A stretch of 64,000 bases of DNA from CAWEQO01 sp963811225 (lineage in GTDB: Bacteria; Chloroflexota; Anaerolineae; Anaerolineales; Anaerolineaceae). Positions 34,935 through 42,916 of this stretch are shown piece after piece; the first letter of the stretch is position 1; every line of letters begins with the position of its first letter. The stretch covers positions 434,001-498,000 of the forward strand of contig CAWEQO010000012.1 in assembly GCA_963811225.1 (NCBI GenBank), given 5' to 3'. The notes under the pieces were generated by a model, which saw nothing but the letters and a program-made list of their open reading frames with translations, was not told where the DNA came from and made no database searches. Both the position numbers and the translations under genes were made by a program.

Positions 34935-35623
34935 TAGACCTCTCCTGCCAACTGCTCTGCTTCCAGCGCCTGCTGGAGTTTCTGCAACAGCGCCATCTCC
35001 GGCACTGCCCCAACCACGTCACCCTGACCGGCATTGATGACCGTATGCGGCACCCCCGATACGCCAAATTCATCCGCCAGCATCGGGAACTCCATCGCTT
35101 CCACCATCTCAGCCTCGACCATCGGGCTTTCCATCGCAAACTGATGAGCAAGCACCACGGCTTGCGGGCAGTATGGTCAGGTGGGGGTGACGAATACTTG
35201 CAGGTGCACAGGCTTCTCTAGAGTCGAGAGGTATTCCTTCACCTCATTCGACAAACCGGAACTGCGAGATGAGACCATCAACAGGTCGCGAATGATGGAG
35301 GTAAACTCATGCCCGGCCGGGATTCCCGCATAGCGAATGCCGTAATCCTTGAAGGTGTCGCCTTCCGGGCTGGTTATCACAATCCCCGGCAAATGCTCCA
35401 CATGATACTTCGCCGCAATCTCTGGCTGCTCATCGACATCATACGCCTGCAGCAAGAGCTTATCGGATAGGGCAACCAGCTCTTCCATCAGCTGCCGGGT
35501 TGATTTGCAGTAGTCGCAGTCTTGCTTCTGGCCAAAGAACAGCACGCTGACCGGCTCGCTAAGCCCGGCGAATATTTGCTTAACCTGCTCTCGGATCTTC
35601 TCGTCAAGCATTTGTTCTGCCAT
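34934..35623 (-). CDS. Protein disulfide oxidoreductase with in-frame TGA at the redox Cys (probable selenoprotein)
   Basis: A 229-residue protein of two thioredoxin folds, like archaeal/bacterial PDO (about 226 aa). The N-terminal fold has CDYC (Cys36, Cys39). The C-terminal fold reads VFVTPT-[TGA]-PYCPQAVVLAHQFA: the stop-like TGA at 35179-35177 replaces the first Cys of the usual CPYC and the frame continues unchanged to TAA, with conserved EFPMLADEFGVSGVPHTVIN behind it. Sec would be residue 149. ATG 35623 is chosen for its ggagg. A hairpin with the position of a bacterial SECIS follows the TGA, and selA lies 4 kb upstream on the same strand. Conventional gene callers would split it at 35177. 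The alternative is a Cys-to-stop mutation (TGC to TGA). Confidence 0.85.
35148..35165 (-). promoter_or_regulatory. SECIS-like hairpin in the coding region
   Basis: GCAAGC-CGTGGT-GCTTGC: a perfect 6-bp stem with a 6-base loop containing GU, starting exactly 11 nt after the TGA. E. coli fdhF has the same 11-nt spacing to its 17-nt minimal SECIS helix. Confidence 0.65.
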
Positions 35624-35767
35624 GTACAGTTTCCTCCACTTCAATGCTCAGGTCCAATATTTTCGTTGCAGCTGCTCGGGCAGTTTTGCATCCTCTCTTC
35701 AAGGCTGCCACTGCGCGGCGCAGTCTCTTGCCGTGTAGTCCATCCCAACGGGATGGAAGATTGCTTA

Positions 35768-36004
35768 TCAGGTAAAGCAGCCGCCTTGCACCGGTCCACA
35801 CACCGGACACACCAGGTTTAGCAGCCCATCATAATCGAGAATGCCCTGACGGCAGCGTGGGCAGCGTTTTCCGGCCCGGTACTCCACTTCTGGCTTCTCG
35901 CCGGTTTCTTTCACTTCTTGCAAAACTGGCGGTTGAATGGAAATTGGTTCGCAGTCTTCGGCCCGATTAATCCCCTTATCCTTCTCGTGTCGATCGTCTC
36001 GCAA
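35768..36004 (-). CDS. Small zinc-ribbon protein, unknown function
   Basis: A 78-aa protein. The C-terminal third has two CxxC knuckles, KRCPRCRQG and LVCPVCGPV, 16 residues apart, a typical zinc ribbon. The N-terminal half is charged and probably disordered. The start would be a TTG at 36004 with aaggtgg upstream, so the start is uncertain. It lies between the anti-sigma and the PDO genes on the same strand and could belong to the same regulon. A hairpin (ccatcccaacgggatgg, 35744-35760) follows. Confidence 0.55.
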   Translation of the reverse strand: MRDDRHEKDKGINRAEDCEPISIQPPVLQEVKETGEKPEVEYRAGKRCPRCRQGILDYDGLLNLVCPVCGPVQGGCFT

Positions 36005-36080
36005 GGATAACCACCTTCAGAAACTCTTTATGGGATCGGAGTGGGCGGTAACATTCCAAACCGACCTTTTAGAGAGGTGA

Positions 36081-36332
36081 TCAGTCGTGCATAAAATCAT
36101 GCAAGTCGAGCCGCCGGAACAGGCGCTCGCGCACATCTTCCGGTAGAGGATTCGGCTCCTCCATCGATTTGTAAAGCTCGATCGTTTTGCGGGTCGTGTT
36201 GACCACCACCCGGCAGTTCTCACATTCGCTCAAATGGCGCTCTAATTCCTCACAAAACTCTTTGCTAAGGTTGCCATCCACGTAATCTGATAATGAGGCC
36301 AGCAGTTCCTGGCATTGCGCATGTTCGTTCAT
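36081..36332 (-). CDS. Anti-sigma factor with zf-HC2 zinc finger
   Basis: An 83-aa ZAS-type anti-sigma protein: CQELLASLSDYVDGNL, then HLSECENCRVVV, the H-x3-C-x2-C zinc/redox motif that binds and inhibits a cognate ECF sigma factor. It is short, with no transmembrane segment, so it is soluble and may sense thiol-oxidising stress directly, as RsrA does. Its ATG overlaps the sigma factor stop (ATGA), the standard arrangement. The redox genes just downstream (PDO, OsmC) are plausible targets. Confidence 0.88.
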   Translation of the reverse strand: MNEHAQCQELLASLSDYVDGNLSKEFCEELERHLSECENCRVVVNTTRKTIELYKSMEEPNPLPEDVRERLFRRLDLHDFMHD

Positions 36333-36940
36333 TTCTTCGTTTTCTCCGCCATCCGTTCCCCGTAGTAACTGGAAAGCTCATCTCGCAGCTGCAGCCTGGC
36401 CCGCAAGAGGCGGGTCTTTACTACCGCTTCCGAGACATCCAGCACGGCCGCCGTCTCCTTGATTGAGAGCCCCTGTACATCCCTGAGAAGGAACACCACC
36501 TTCAAGGTTACAGACAACTTGTCCATCGCTTCATCCAGGAACTTGCGTGACTCGCTAGACATCAGCTCGTGCTCGGGCATGCAGCACCAGTCCACGATTT
36601 GGATTTCCCCAATCTCATCATCATCGCCCTGGATGTCACTTTCCAAAAGCGCCTGCTGCGGTTTGCGTTTACGCAGCATCATGAGCGCTTCGTTGGTCGC
36701 TATGCGGTACAACCAGGTTGACAGGCTCGAACGGCCCTCGAAGGAAGGCAGCGCTCGGTAGGCTTTGATAAACGTTTCCTGCAAGACGTCTTCGGCGTCG
36801 TTTACATCGCTGAGCATTTTGAGCGCCAACCGGTAGATCTGGGCAGAGTAGGCGTCCACAAATCGTGCGAACTCCACCTGATCACCTGCCTGCAAGGCCG
36901 TTAGTGAAATCTCCTCTTCGGTCTGGTTTTTCTTTTCCAT
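36329..36940 (-). CDS. ECF RNA polymerase sigma factor
   Basis: A 203-aa sigma-70 group 4 protein. ATG 36940 (MEKKNQTEEE) is chosen; the longer open frame runs into tsaD without homology. Region 2 is FVDAYSAQIYRLALKML...AEDVLQETFIKAYRALPSFEGRSSLSTWLYRIATNEALMMLR and region 4 is LRDVQGLSIKETAAVLDVSEAVVKTRLLRARLQLR. An acidic linker contains CCMPEHELMS. It is partnered with the overlapping anti-sigma gene. tsaD ends about 60 bases upstream, so an independent promoter in that gap is possible. Confidence 0.93.
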   Translation of the reverse strand: MEKKNQTEEEISLTALQAGDQVEFARFVDAYSAQIYRLALKMLSDVNDAEDVLQETFIKAYRALPSFEGRSSLSTWLYRIATNEALMMLRKRKPQQALLESDIQGDDDEIGEIQIVDWCCMPEHELMSSESRKFLDEAMDKLSVTLKVVFLLRDVQGLSIKETAAVLDVSEAVVKTRLLRARLQLRDELSSYYGERMAEKTKK

Positions 36941-37001
36941 ATATTTAGATGACGTTGGATCCTGAAAGTTACATTTCGCCCGCAGGGTGAGGGCTGAAAG
37001 T

Positions 37002-38048
37002 CTACGAAAGCGGCCAGGTAGGCAAGACATCCATTTCCAGGTTGTCTCGCTGGCCATGCACATAGCGGAAATACCCGGCCGCGGCGATCATGGCGGCATT
37101 GTCGGTGCACAGCGATAGCGGTGGGATCTGCACCGGGAATTCCGTCTGCGCCAGGAATGCCTCGCGCAGAGAACGATTGGCTGATACGCCCCCTGCCACC
37201 AGGATCTGGCGGGTATTGGAGGCGCGTGCCGCCTGGATCGTTTTGCTCACCAGCACGTCAACCACAGCCGCTTGGAAACTGGCTGCCAGATCCTCCACCG
37301 GCAAGGGCTTCTGGCCCTCCTCGAGCTCTCGCACCACGCGCAGCACGGCGGTTTTCAAGCCGCTGAAGGAGAAGTTCCAAGACCCTTCCAGCCGGGCGCG
37401 TGGAAAGGCAAACGCGTTGGGGTTACCGCTGGCGGACGCCTTTTGGATCGCCGGGCCGCCGGGATACGGCAAGCCGAGCAGGCGCGCCACCTTGTCGAAG
37501 GCTTCTCCGGCGGCGTCATCCAGGGTGCCGCCCAGGCGCTGGTAAGTCAGGTGGTCCTTCATTAAGTTCAGTTCCGAATGCCCACCGGAAACCAGTAGCG
37601 CCAGCAGCGGGAACTGCGGCGGCGGCAGCGGCTGCGACAGCTCCAGGGGCGTCACCCAGGCCGAGTAGATGTGGCCTTCCAGGTGGTTCACCCCCACCAT
37701 CGGCAGGTTGGAGGCCAGCGCCAGGCCCTTGGCGGTGTTCATGCCCACCACCAATGATCCCGCCAGCCCCGGCCCGCGCGTCACCGCGATGGCATCCACG
37801 TCGGCCAGCGAGAGGTGCGCCTCTTGTAAAGCGGCCTCCACCGTCGGGTAGATTGCCCGGACGTGCTGGCGTGAAGCCACCTCTGGGAACACCCCACCGA
37901 ACGGCGCGTGCAGCTCAACTTGCGAAGCCACCACGCTGGAAAGCAGCGTGCGACCATTCTCGATCACCGCCGCAGCGGTCTCGTCGCAGGAGCTTTCAAT
38001 CCCTAAGATACGAGCAGGCGGAAAATTAACAGATTTATCCAATTCCAT
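37002..38048 (-). CDS. tsaD: tRNA N6-adenosine threonylcarbamoyltransferase
   Basis: Transfers threonylcarbamoyl from TC-AMP to A37 of ANN-decoding tRNAs, together with TsaB/TsaE. 348 aa. Signatures: ILGIESSCDETAAAVI at the N-terminus, VNHLEGHIYSAW (the metal-binding HxxxH), ALLVSGGHSEL and AGGVSANRSLR. Length and motifs are standard, and the protein is essential in most bacteria. It lies between the M24 peptidase (67-base gap) and the ECF sigma gene on the same strand. Confidence 0.96.
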   Translation of the reverse strand: MELDKSVNFPPARILGIESSCDETAAAVIENGRTLLSSVVASQVELHAPFGGVFPEVASRQHVRAIYPTVEAALQEAHLSLADVDAIAVTRGPGLAGSLVVGMNTAKGLALASNLPMVGVNHLEGHIYSAWVTPLELSQPLPPPQFPLLALLVSGGHSELNLMKDHLTYQRLGGTLDDAAGEAFDKVARLLGLPYPGGPAIQKASASGNPNAFAFPRARLEGSWNFSFSGLKTAVLRVVRELEEGQKPLPVEDLAASFQAAVVDVLVSKTIQAARASNTRQILVAGGVSANRSLREAFLAQTEFPVQIPPLSLCTDNAAMIAAAGYFRYVHGQRDNLEMDVLPTWPLS

Positions 38049-38114
38049 AACCTACTTATACCATAATTCAAATCTTACTTATCCCCGCGGAGCCAGGCTG
38101 ACGCCCTGCCGGAC

Positions 38115-39350
38115 CTACCCCTTCAACGGCAGCACCAGGTCCAGCGGGAATTCCGCCAGCGCCTCGAACTTTCCGTTTGGCCGGGCGACGAAGGTGTTCT
38201 CCAGGCGCACACCCATACCGCGCTCCGGGTAGTACAATCCCGGCTCGACCGCCACGACAACCCCTGGCGCCAGGACTTCACTGGGCCGGGAATTGATGCC
38301 GCAGAACGGCATCTCGTGCACGTGCAAGCCCACACCGTGCCCCAGCGAATGCACGTAACCCTGCTCAGTTTCAGGCGTTTGCAGCACCGTTGGGTGCCCC
38401 ATGGCCTCGAACAGCTTACAGGTGCGAGTTTGATAATTCTTGAACGGCTGGTTGAGTTCCATCTCGCCCAGTATCTGATGGAACACGCTCAAAACCTGTT
38501 CGTAGAGCGCTGCAGCCTCATCGGGCGCATAGCCCAGGCACCAGGTGCGAGTGAAGTCGTAGAAATAGCCGCCGCCCGCCTCACAGGGGAAGATATCGAA
38601 GACGATGGTCTGGCCGAGCGTCATCGGAGCCGCCGGATCGCCCGTACTGTGTGGCACGCCCGCGTCGTGACCGATGGAGAAGATGGCCCCCTCAGGATTC
38701 TCGGCCCCATACTCCGCCAACCACAGGTCGATGCGGCGTTTAACCTCGCCGATGGTCAGCGGCTCGCCGTCTGAGCGGATCAGCACGTCCTTTCGCACCG
38801 CATGTCCGGTCAGGAAGTCAGCCGTGTTGCCTACCACGCGGGTGGTGATCTCGCCCATCCGCTGAATACGCTCGATCTCGGCGTCATCCTTGGTCATCAT
38901 GGCGTTCAGCAGGATATTGTCTCGCAGATAGCCCACCAACTCGATCTCCGGCATCAGCTTCTGCAAGGCTTCCATGTTGGCATAGCCGCTGCCAAGATCG
39001 GTGGCGCCATATAAAGCCACCCGCCCCGAAGTCAAGCCCAGATCCTTGAACATGCGTTGATAGGTCAACGCTTTTGCTTTCAGCGGATTCCCGCCGGCCT
39101 CTTTCAGGATATCTCGATAGGGGTAGTTGGAATAGCTGCGGGTATTCAGGCCCGTTTTTGCGGCTTCGTCCCGCTCCATGGGGCTGTGGAACAAAACCCC
39201 TTTTTCGCCGCGCCTCTTGATCAGGTCGGCGTGAGTGACGTGCCCGCCGCCGGTCAGGTAGACCATGTACGGGTTGTGCTGAGCCGGCCCCACGATGAGC
39301 AGTGCGTCGATCTGGTGGGCCTGCATCAATGCATCGATATCGGTTTTCAT
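38115..39350 (-). CDS. M24 metallopeptidase (Xaa-Pro peptidase-like)
   Basis: A 411-aa pita-bread hydrolase. The N-terminal creatinase-like domain spans about 1-165. The catalytic domain carries the five metal ligands: Asp in TIVFDIFP, Asp in YFYDFTRTW, His in SLGHGVGLHVHEMP, Glu in VAVEPGLYYPE and Glu in VRLENTFV. It probably cleaves X-Pro dipeptides or N-termini. It starts 43 bases after selA and shares its strand and probably its transcript, a common housekeeping arrangement without a known link to selenium. Confidence 0.9.
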   Translation of the reverse strand: MKTDIDALMQAHQIDALLIVGPAQHNPYMVYLTGGGHVTHADLIKRRGEKGVLFHSPMERDEAAKTGLNTRSYSNYPYRDILKEAGGNPLKAKALTYQRMFKDLGLTSGRVALYGATDLGSGYANMEALQKLMPEIELVGYLRDNILLNAMMTKDDAEIERIQRMGEITTRVVGNTADFLTGHAVRKDVLIRSDGEPLTIGEVKRRIDLWLAEYGAENPEGAIFSIGHDAGVPHSTGDPAAPMTLGQTIVFDIFPCEAGGGYFYDFTRTWCLGYAPDEAAALYEQVLSVFHQILGEMELNQPFKNYQTRTCKLFEAMGHPTVLQTPETEQGYVHSLGHGVGLHVHEMPFCGINSRPSEVLAPGVVVAVEPGLYYPERGMGVRLENTFVARPNGKFEALAEFPLDLVLPLKG

Positions 39351-39393
39351 GAAATATCCTCGAAGAAAAAGATTAGAATGTACTTGACGAGTT

Positions 39394-40746
39394 TTATATC
39401 CCGGCGACCGTTCGCAAGCCCGCCAGCAAGGCCCCTTCCTGTTCGGGAAAGACGGTGCGCGGGTCGAGCATCACACGTTCGTCCTCAATCCTGGCAATGA
39501 CCGGCGGCTGCAGCTGGCGCAAGCGCGCCAGAAAACGGTTCGGGCTGCGCACTTGCAGCGCCAGCAAACAGGTTGGCAGGGATTCTCCCGGCAGGCTGCC
39601 TCCCCCGACTGTCGAGAAGCCGGGGACCACCTCACCCATCTCGACCAGCGAGCGCCAGCGCTCGGCCCGCTGTCGGAGTTCCTCCAGCGGCGCGGAGATC
39701 ATGCGCCAGACTGGCACCTGGCATTCGGCCTCGCCCTTCAAATAGTGCAGCAGGGTTGCCGAGAGTCCGGCCAACGCCAGCTTGTCCGAGCGCACTGCCC
39801 GGGCAAACGGATGCCGCTTCATCTTGGCGATCAGTTCGGCCTTCCCGGCGATGATCCCGGCCTGCGGCCCTCCCAGCAGTTTGTCGCCGGAGAAGCATAC
39901 GACGTCCACCCCGGCCGCCAGGGATTCTTGCACCATCGGCTCGTGGCTCAGCCCATACTTAGCCGTATCCAGCAGTGCGCCTGAGCCGATGTCGTCCATG
40001 ACGTAGACCCCATGGCGATGGGCCACCTCCACCAGCTCCTCGATGCTCGGTTCGCTGGTGAAGCCGACGATCTGGAAGTTCGAGTGGTGCGCCCGCAGCA
40101 CCAGCGCGGCCGATTCCTCCAGCGCCTCCTCGAAGTCGCGCTTGTGTACCCGGTTCGTCGTGCCGACCTCCACCAGGCGCGCCCCCGAGAGCTTCATCAC
40201 GTCCGGCACACGGAACCCGCCGCCGATCTCGACCAGTTGGCTGCGGGCAATCACCACCCGCCGCCGCCGTCCAAGCGCCATCAAGGCCAGCATCACCGCT
40301 GCGGCATTGTTGTTGACGACCAGCGCCGCCTCGGCCCCGATCAGGCGGGTGAGCAGCGCCTCAGCGTGCACCGATCGAGAGCCGCGCGAGCCGCGTTCGA
40401 GGTTGTATTCCAATGTGCTGTAACCGTGAGAAACGGCGTAGATCGCTTCCAGGGTATCCCGGCTGAGCGGCGCTCGCCCCAGGTTGGTGTGCAGCACCAC
40501 CCCGGTGGCGTTGACCACCGGCATCAGGGTCGGTTCCAGCCAGGCAGACAATCGCCGCCCGGCCCGTTCCAGGATTTGCTCTTGATGAGGAATGGCGCTG
40601 CCATCCGTGTGGCTGGAGCGAATCTCGTCCAAAGTGGAACGGATCGCCTCCACCACCAGTGGGCGGCCATATCGCGCCACCAGGCCCTCATCCTGCCCGG
40701 CCTGGATCAGCTGGTCGACGGAAGGTAAGGCGCGCAGATCACTCAT
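39394..40746 (-). CDS. selA: L-seryl-tRNA(Sec) selenium transferase
   Basis: PLP enzyme that converts seryl-tRNA(Sec) to selenocysteyl-tRNA(Sec) with selenophosphate. 450 aa, close to the E. coli protein. Motifs: LPSVDQLI at the N-terminus, VVNATGVVLHTNLGRAPLS, NNNAAAVMLAL, SRSQLVEIGGGFRVPDVM and VDVVCFSGDKLLGGPQAGII with the PLP Lys at about residue 289. All are those of true bacterial SelA and not of short SelA-like enzymes. It overlaps the upstream membrane-protein gene by 8 bases (ATGAGTGA). selB, selD and the tRNA-Sec gene were not seen in the window. It implies that the organism decodes UGA as Sec. Confidence 0.95.
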   Translation of the reverse strand: MSDLRALPSVDQLIQAGQDEGLVARYGRPLVVEAIRSTLDEIRSSHTDGSAIPHQEQILERAGRRLSAWLEPTLMPVVNATGVVLHTNLGRAPLSRDTLEAIYAVSHGYSTLEYNLERGSRGSRSVHAEALLTRLIGAEAALVVNNNAAAVMLALMALGRRRRVVIARSQLVEIGGGFRVPDVMKLSGARLVEVGTTNRVHKRDFEEALEESAALVLRAHHSNFQIVGFTSEPSIEELVEVAHRHGVYVMDDIGSGALLDTAKYGLSHEPMVQESLAAGVDVVCFSGDKLLGGPQAGIIAGKAELIAKMKRHPFARAVRSDKLALAGLSATLLHYLKGEAECQVPVWRMISAPLEELRQRAERWRSLVEMGEVVPGFSTVGGGSLPGESLPTCLLALQVRSPNRFLARLRQLQPPVIARIEDERVMLDPRTVFPEQEGALLAGLRTVAGI

Positions 40747-41134
40747 CGCCCAGGTCTTCTGGTTCCCAACGGCTGCGCTCTCTGAGCCGCAGCAAGAACT
40801 CGATCACGATCAGTCCAGCTGCCAGGAAAGTCGCCAGGGATGGGTTCAGGACCCCGCCCATCTTAAGCCAAATAACGATGCTGCCAAAGATACCGACCCA
40901 CATCGACTGTCGCAAGATCGTCGAGCCATCGGTGGGCGTCTCGCCGGGAAAGCGCCGGTTCAAAAAAGCCACCACCGGCAGGGCAATACCGCTTAAGCCC
41001 AGAACAAGCAGGAAGAAGAACAACCAGCGCGGCCCAAGGGTTGGTAAGGTGAGGTTGAACAGTAAATACATGCCGCCCCATCCAGCCGCAGCCAGGAGAA
41101 ACCCGGTAAAAACGAATTTTCGCAAAGGGGCCAT
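40739..41134 (-). CDS. Small integral membrane protein upstream of selA
   Basis: A 131-aa protein with four hydrophobic segments (FVFTGFLLAAAGWGG, WLFFFLLVLGLSGIALPVVAFL, SMWVGIFGSIVIWL, FLAAGLIVIEFLLRL). I do not recognise a family. ATG 41134 is chosen because gGAG lies six bases before it. It overlaps selA by 8 bases, so the two are co-translated, but that need not mean a shared function. A hydrophobic four-helix plan could suit a small transporter or accessory protein. Confidence 0.7.
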   Translation of the reverse strand: MAPLRKFVFTGFLLAAAGWGGMYLLFNLTLPTLGPRWLFFFLLVLGLSGIALPVVAFLNRRFPGETPTDGSTILRQSMWVGIFGSIVIWLKMGGVLNPSLATFLAAGLIVIEFLLRLRERSRWEPEDLGDE

Positions 41135-41179
41135 TTGAATCTCCACGTACCAATCTACTGATGATTATATCCTAAGCGA

Positions 41180-41286
41180 CTGAACCGCAAAGCGCAAAGA
41201 CGGGAAGGTTTAATGGGGAAGAAGGGATGACTAAGCCTTCCTTCTTCCCCATTAAACCTTCGCGTCTTTGCGCTTGTGCGGTTCAG
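41180..41286. repeat. 107-bp inverted repeat (about 47-bp arms)
   Basis: Outer ends ctgaaccgc and gcggttcag; the arms differ by one indel and one mismatch. It lies just after the stop of the ATP-grasp gene (minus strand), so it may terminate that gene. The arms contain gcgcaaagacg/cgtctttgcgc, like repeats common between genes in many environmental genomes. Confidence 0.75.
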
Positions 41287-41293
41287 TGCTTGT

Positions 41294-42241
41294 TTAACAT
41301 CGTTGTATCGTGCTGATATCGAGCATATCCCCAAAAATATGGTCGTATTGATCCGGCTCCATCGTGATAAAACCCGCAGCAGGGTAAATCGTGACCTCTG
41401 AAAAGTAGGTCGTGCCATCGATCGAGAACAGGTCAATGCGCGCAAACGGCAGTCCCTCCGACAACTTGCAACCGATCTGAATCATCTCATTCAGGTTCGA
41501 CGGCCGGGGTACCTCCTTGTTGGAGTTAACTCCTAAGATTGAAAACGGGAGCCGCTTCCACTCCGAGTTGTACATCGTCCGGTGGTGATCTGCGAACCGG
41601 TGCATATCCACCTGGATGAAACCAAGCTTCCCGTTGAAGTAGTAGAATTTGTAATCGTTGGGCGTGATACCGTCAGCCGATTCCAGATATCGTTCCAGCA
41701 TGATCCGGCGCGGCACGTCCTTGTAAGCCCATTCACGGTACTGCTTATAGAAATCGGTTTGCAACCACTTGTCCAGCTTCTTCGATTCCTCTTCCCAGTC
41801 CAGCTTCTTTTTATCGGTGCAAATTACGTTCCAACCGGAGCCATGCGTCACCTTGGCTACAAACTTGTCGGGCAGCTTGTGGAATGGAATATCCTCGACC
41901 CGCTCATACACGCCGTAGACTTGATTCAGGATGCGCCCGAAGCCTTTCTTCTGGACGTACTCACGCACCGCGTACTTGTCCACCAGCGTGGTCAATATCT
42001 TTGGGCGATAATACAGCTTGAAGTAATTAAGCTTCTCGCTGAACGTACGCGGCTCCTCCAAATCCGGTTCGTGTCCGTAAATCTCTAAATACAATCGACG
42101 TGTGAACGCCTCGTCGTTTCGATAATTGAGCAATTTCAATTCGAGCGGCCAGGTAATATTATACTTAATGTAATTGCGTGCCTTTTTTGCAAATCGTGAA
42201 TTTAAGAAGCGCATCATGACCGACGCATTTGCTGCATGCAT
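41294..42241 (-). CDS. TupA-like ATP-grasp protein
   Basis: A 315-aa ATP-grasp enzyme of the kind found with exopolysaccharide and teichuronopeptide synthesis (TupA forms amide bonds on glucuronic acid). Start ATG 42241 (MHAANASVMMRFLNS); the longer open frame crosses a palindrome and is spurious. Motifs: FSEKLNYFKLYYRPKILTTLVDKYAVREYV, LPDKFVAKVTHGSGWNVI (ATP-binding Lys), ERYLESADGITPNDYKFYYFNG and ARIDLFSIDGTTYFSEVTIYPAAGF (metal-binding acids). It is alone, with no glycosyltransferases beside it, so its role in a surface polymer is only suggested by the family. Confidence 0.85.
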   Translation of the reverse strand: MHAANASVMMRFLNSRFAKKARNYIKYNITWPLELKLLNYRNDEAFTRRLYLEIYGHEPDLEEPRTFSEKLNYFKLYYRPKILTTLVDKYAVREYVQKKGFGRILNQVYGVYERVEDIPFHKLPDKFVAKVTHGSGWNVICTDKKKLDWEEESKKLDKWLQTDFYKQYREWAYKDVPRRIMLERYLESADGITPNDYKFYYFNGKLGFIQVDMHRFADHHRTMYNSEWKRLPFSILGVNSNKEVPRPSNLNEMIQIGCKLSEGLPFARIDLFSIDGTTYFSEVTIYPAAGFITMEPDQYDHIFGDMLDISTIQRC

Positions 42242-42328
42242 TTTGAACCCCCCAGTTCTTTGATATTGTGATGACGGCCCAGGGCTCAATGTAGACACCC
42301 TTAATCTTCCTGCCGATAAAAAGTCCCG

Positions 42329-42418
42329 GATCTGCTCAAGCAGGGGTGTTTTTGTGGAGAGAAGGCCCCGCTGCAGCGGGGCCTTCTCTCCACAAAAACA
42401 CCCCTGCTTGAGCAGATC
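42329..42418. repeat. 90-bp perfect palindrome
   Basis: 45-bp arms, all bases paired, no loop, centred on ctgcag at 42371-42376. Right of it, up to the metH promoter at 42598, nothing else was identified. It lies in the divergent gap between the ATP-grasp gene and metH. Confidence 0.9.
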
Positions 42419-42597
42419 ATGGTTTTCACTGCCCGGACACGACACTCATCCTGTTCCAGGCGCACCCGTCCCCCAGATCGGGTTATTAATATTTTACCAT
42501 TCTTACTGATAATTTCCAAATTGGCCGTTTTGTCTACCAGAGCAGCGCTCAAAGCGGAACCCGGCAAAAACCCCACCTTTGCCGCGGCGACCAATAA

Positions 42598-42626
42598 TTG
42601 ATTTCGCTCTGCAATTGTGATAGAAT
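42598..42626 (+). promoter_or_regulatory. metH promoter
   Basis: TTGATT (42598-42603), 17 bases, TAGAAT (42621-42626), ending about 38 bases before the SAM riboswitch. Confidence 0.75.
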
Positions 42627-42664
42627 AGGTCAAATTGACTGGGTCAGGCAAGCCTGTCTGATCG

Positions 42665-42774
42665 CTCATCAAGAGAGGTGGAGGGACCGGCCCTGCGAAA
42701 CCTCGGCAACCGCTCTCATGGAGTTGGTGCCAATTCCGGCAGATCCCGCCGATGCGGGGATCTGGAAGATGAGG
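42665..42774 (+). promoter_or_regulatory. SAM-I (S-box) riboswitch
   Basis: Closing stem CTCATC (42665) / GATGAG (42769). The conserved core is present: AGAGaGGTGGAGGGA, CGGCCC, GAAaCCtCGGCAACC, GGTGCCAATTCC and GaAGATGAG. A separate terminator follows, so high S-adenosylmethionine should stop transcription before metH. Confidence 0.95.
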
Positions 42775-42784
42775 GAACTGCTTT

Positions 42785-42818
42785 AGCGTACCTCTCTATC
42801 CGGAGAGGCGCTTTTTTA
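42785..42818 (+). terminator. Expression-platform terminator of the SAM riboswitch
   Basis: AGCG-ta-CCTCTC / GGAGAGG-CGCT hairpin followed by six T. The ON-state anti-terminator was not worked out. Confidence 0.88.
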
Positions 42819-42916
42819 TCTCGTGCCAGATCCACCTGTGAGGGTGCCTGAGTTGTGTGATAAGTAGTTCGCCGCAGTCGCTCTCATAAGGGTGGATCAG
42901 AAGAATGTGAGGGATT

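Noticed and set aside
35144..35179. The disulfide oxidoreductase treated as a frameshifted pseudogene
   Set aside because: The frame is identical before and after the TGA, so no indel is needed; only Sec insertion or one substitution explains it.
35604..35810. A 68-aa minus-strand ORF between the PDO and zinc-ribbon genes
   Set aside because: It overlaps the ends of both neighbours, lacks a ribosome site and has Arg-rich composition.
36940..37063. An N-terminal extension of the ECF sigma factor into tsaD
   Set aside because: The extra 41 residues have no sigma-factor features, and the standard start MEKK is at 36940.
41135..41293. tRNA-Sec (selC) near selA
   Set aside because: The gap next to selA holds only the inverted repeat; no 90-100 nt cloverleaf with a UCA anticodon was found.
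42301..42672. A 123-aa minus-strand ORF upstream of metH
   Set aside because: It runs through the 90-bp palindrome and overlaps the metH promoter and the start of the SAM aptamer, with no recognisable domain.
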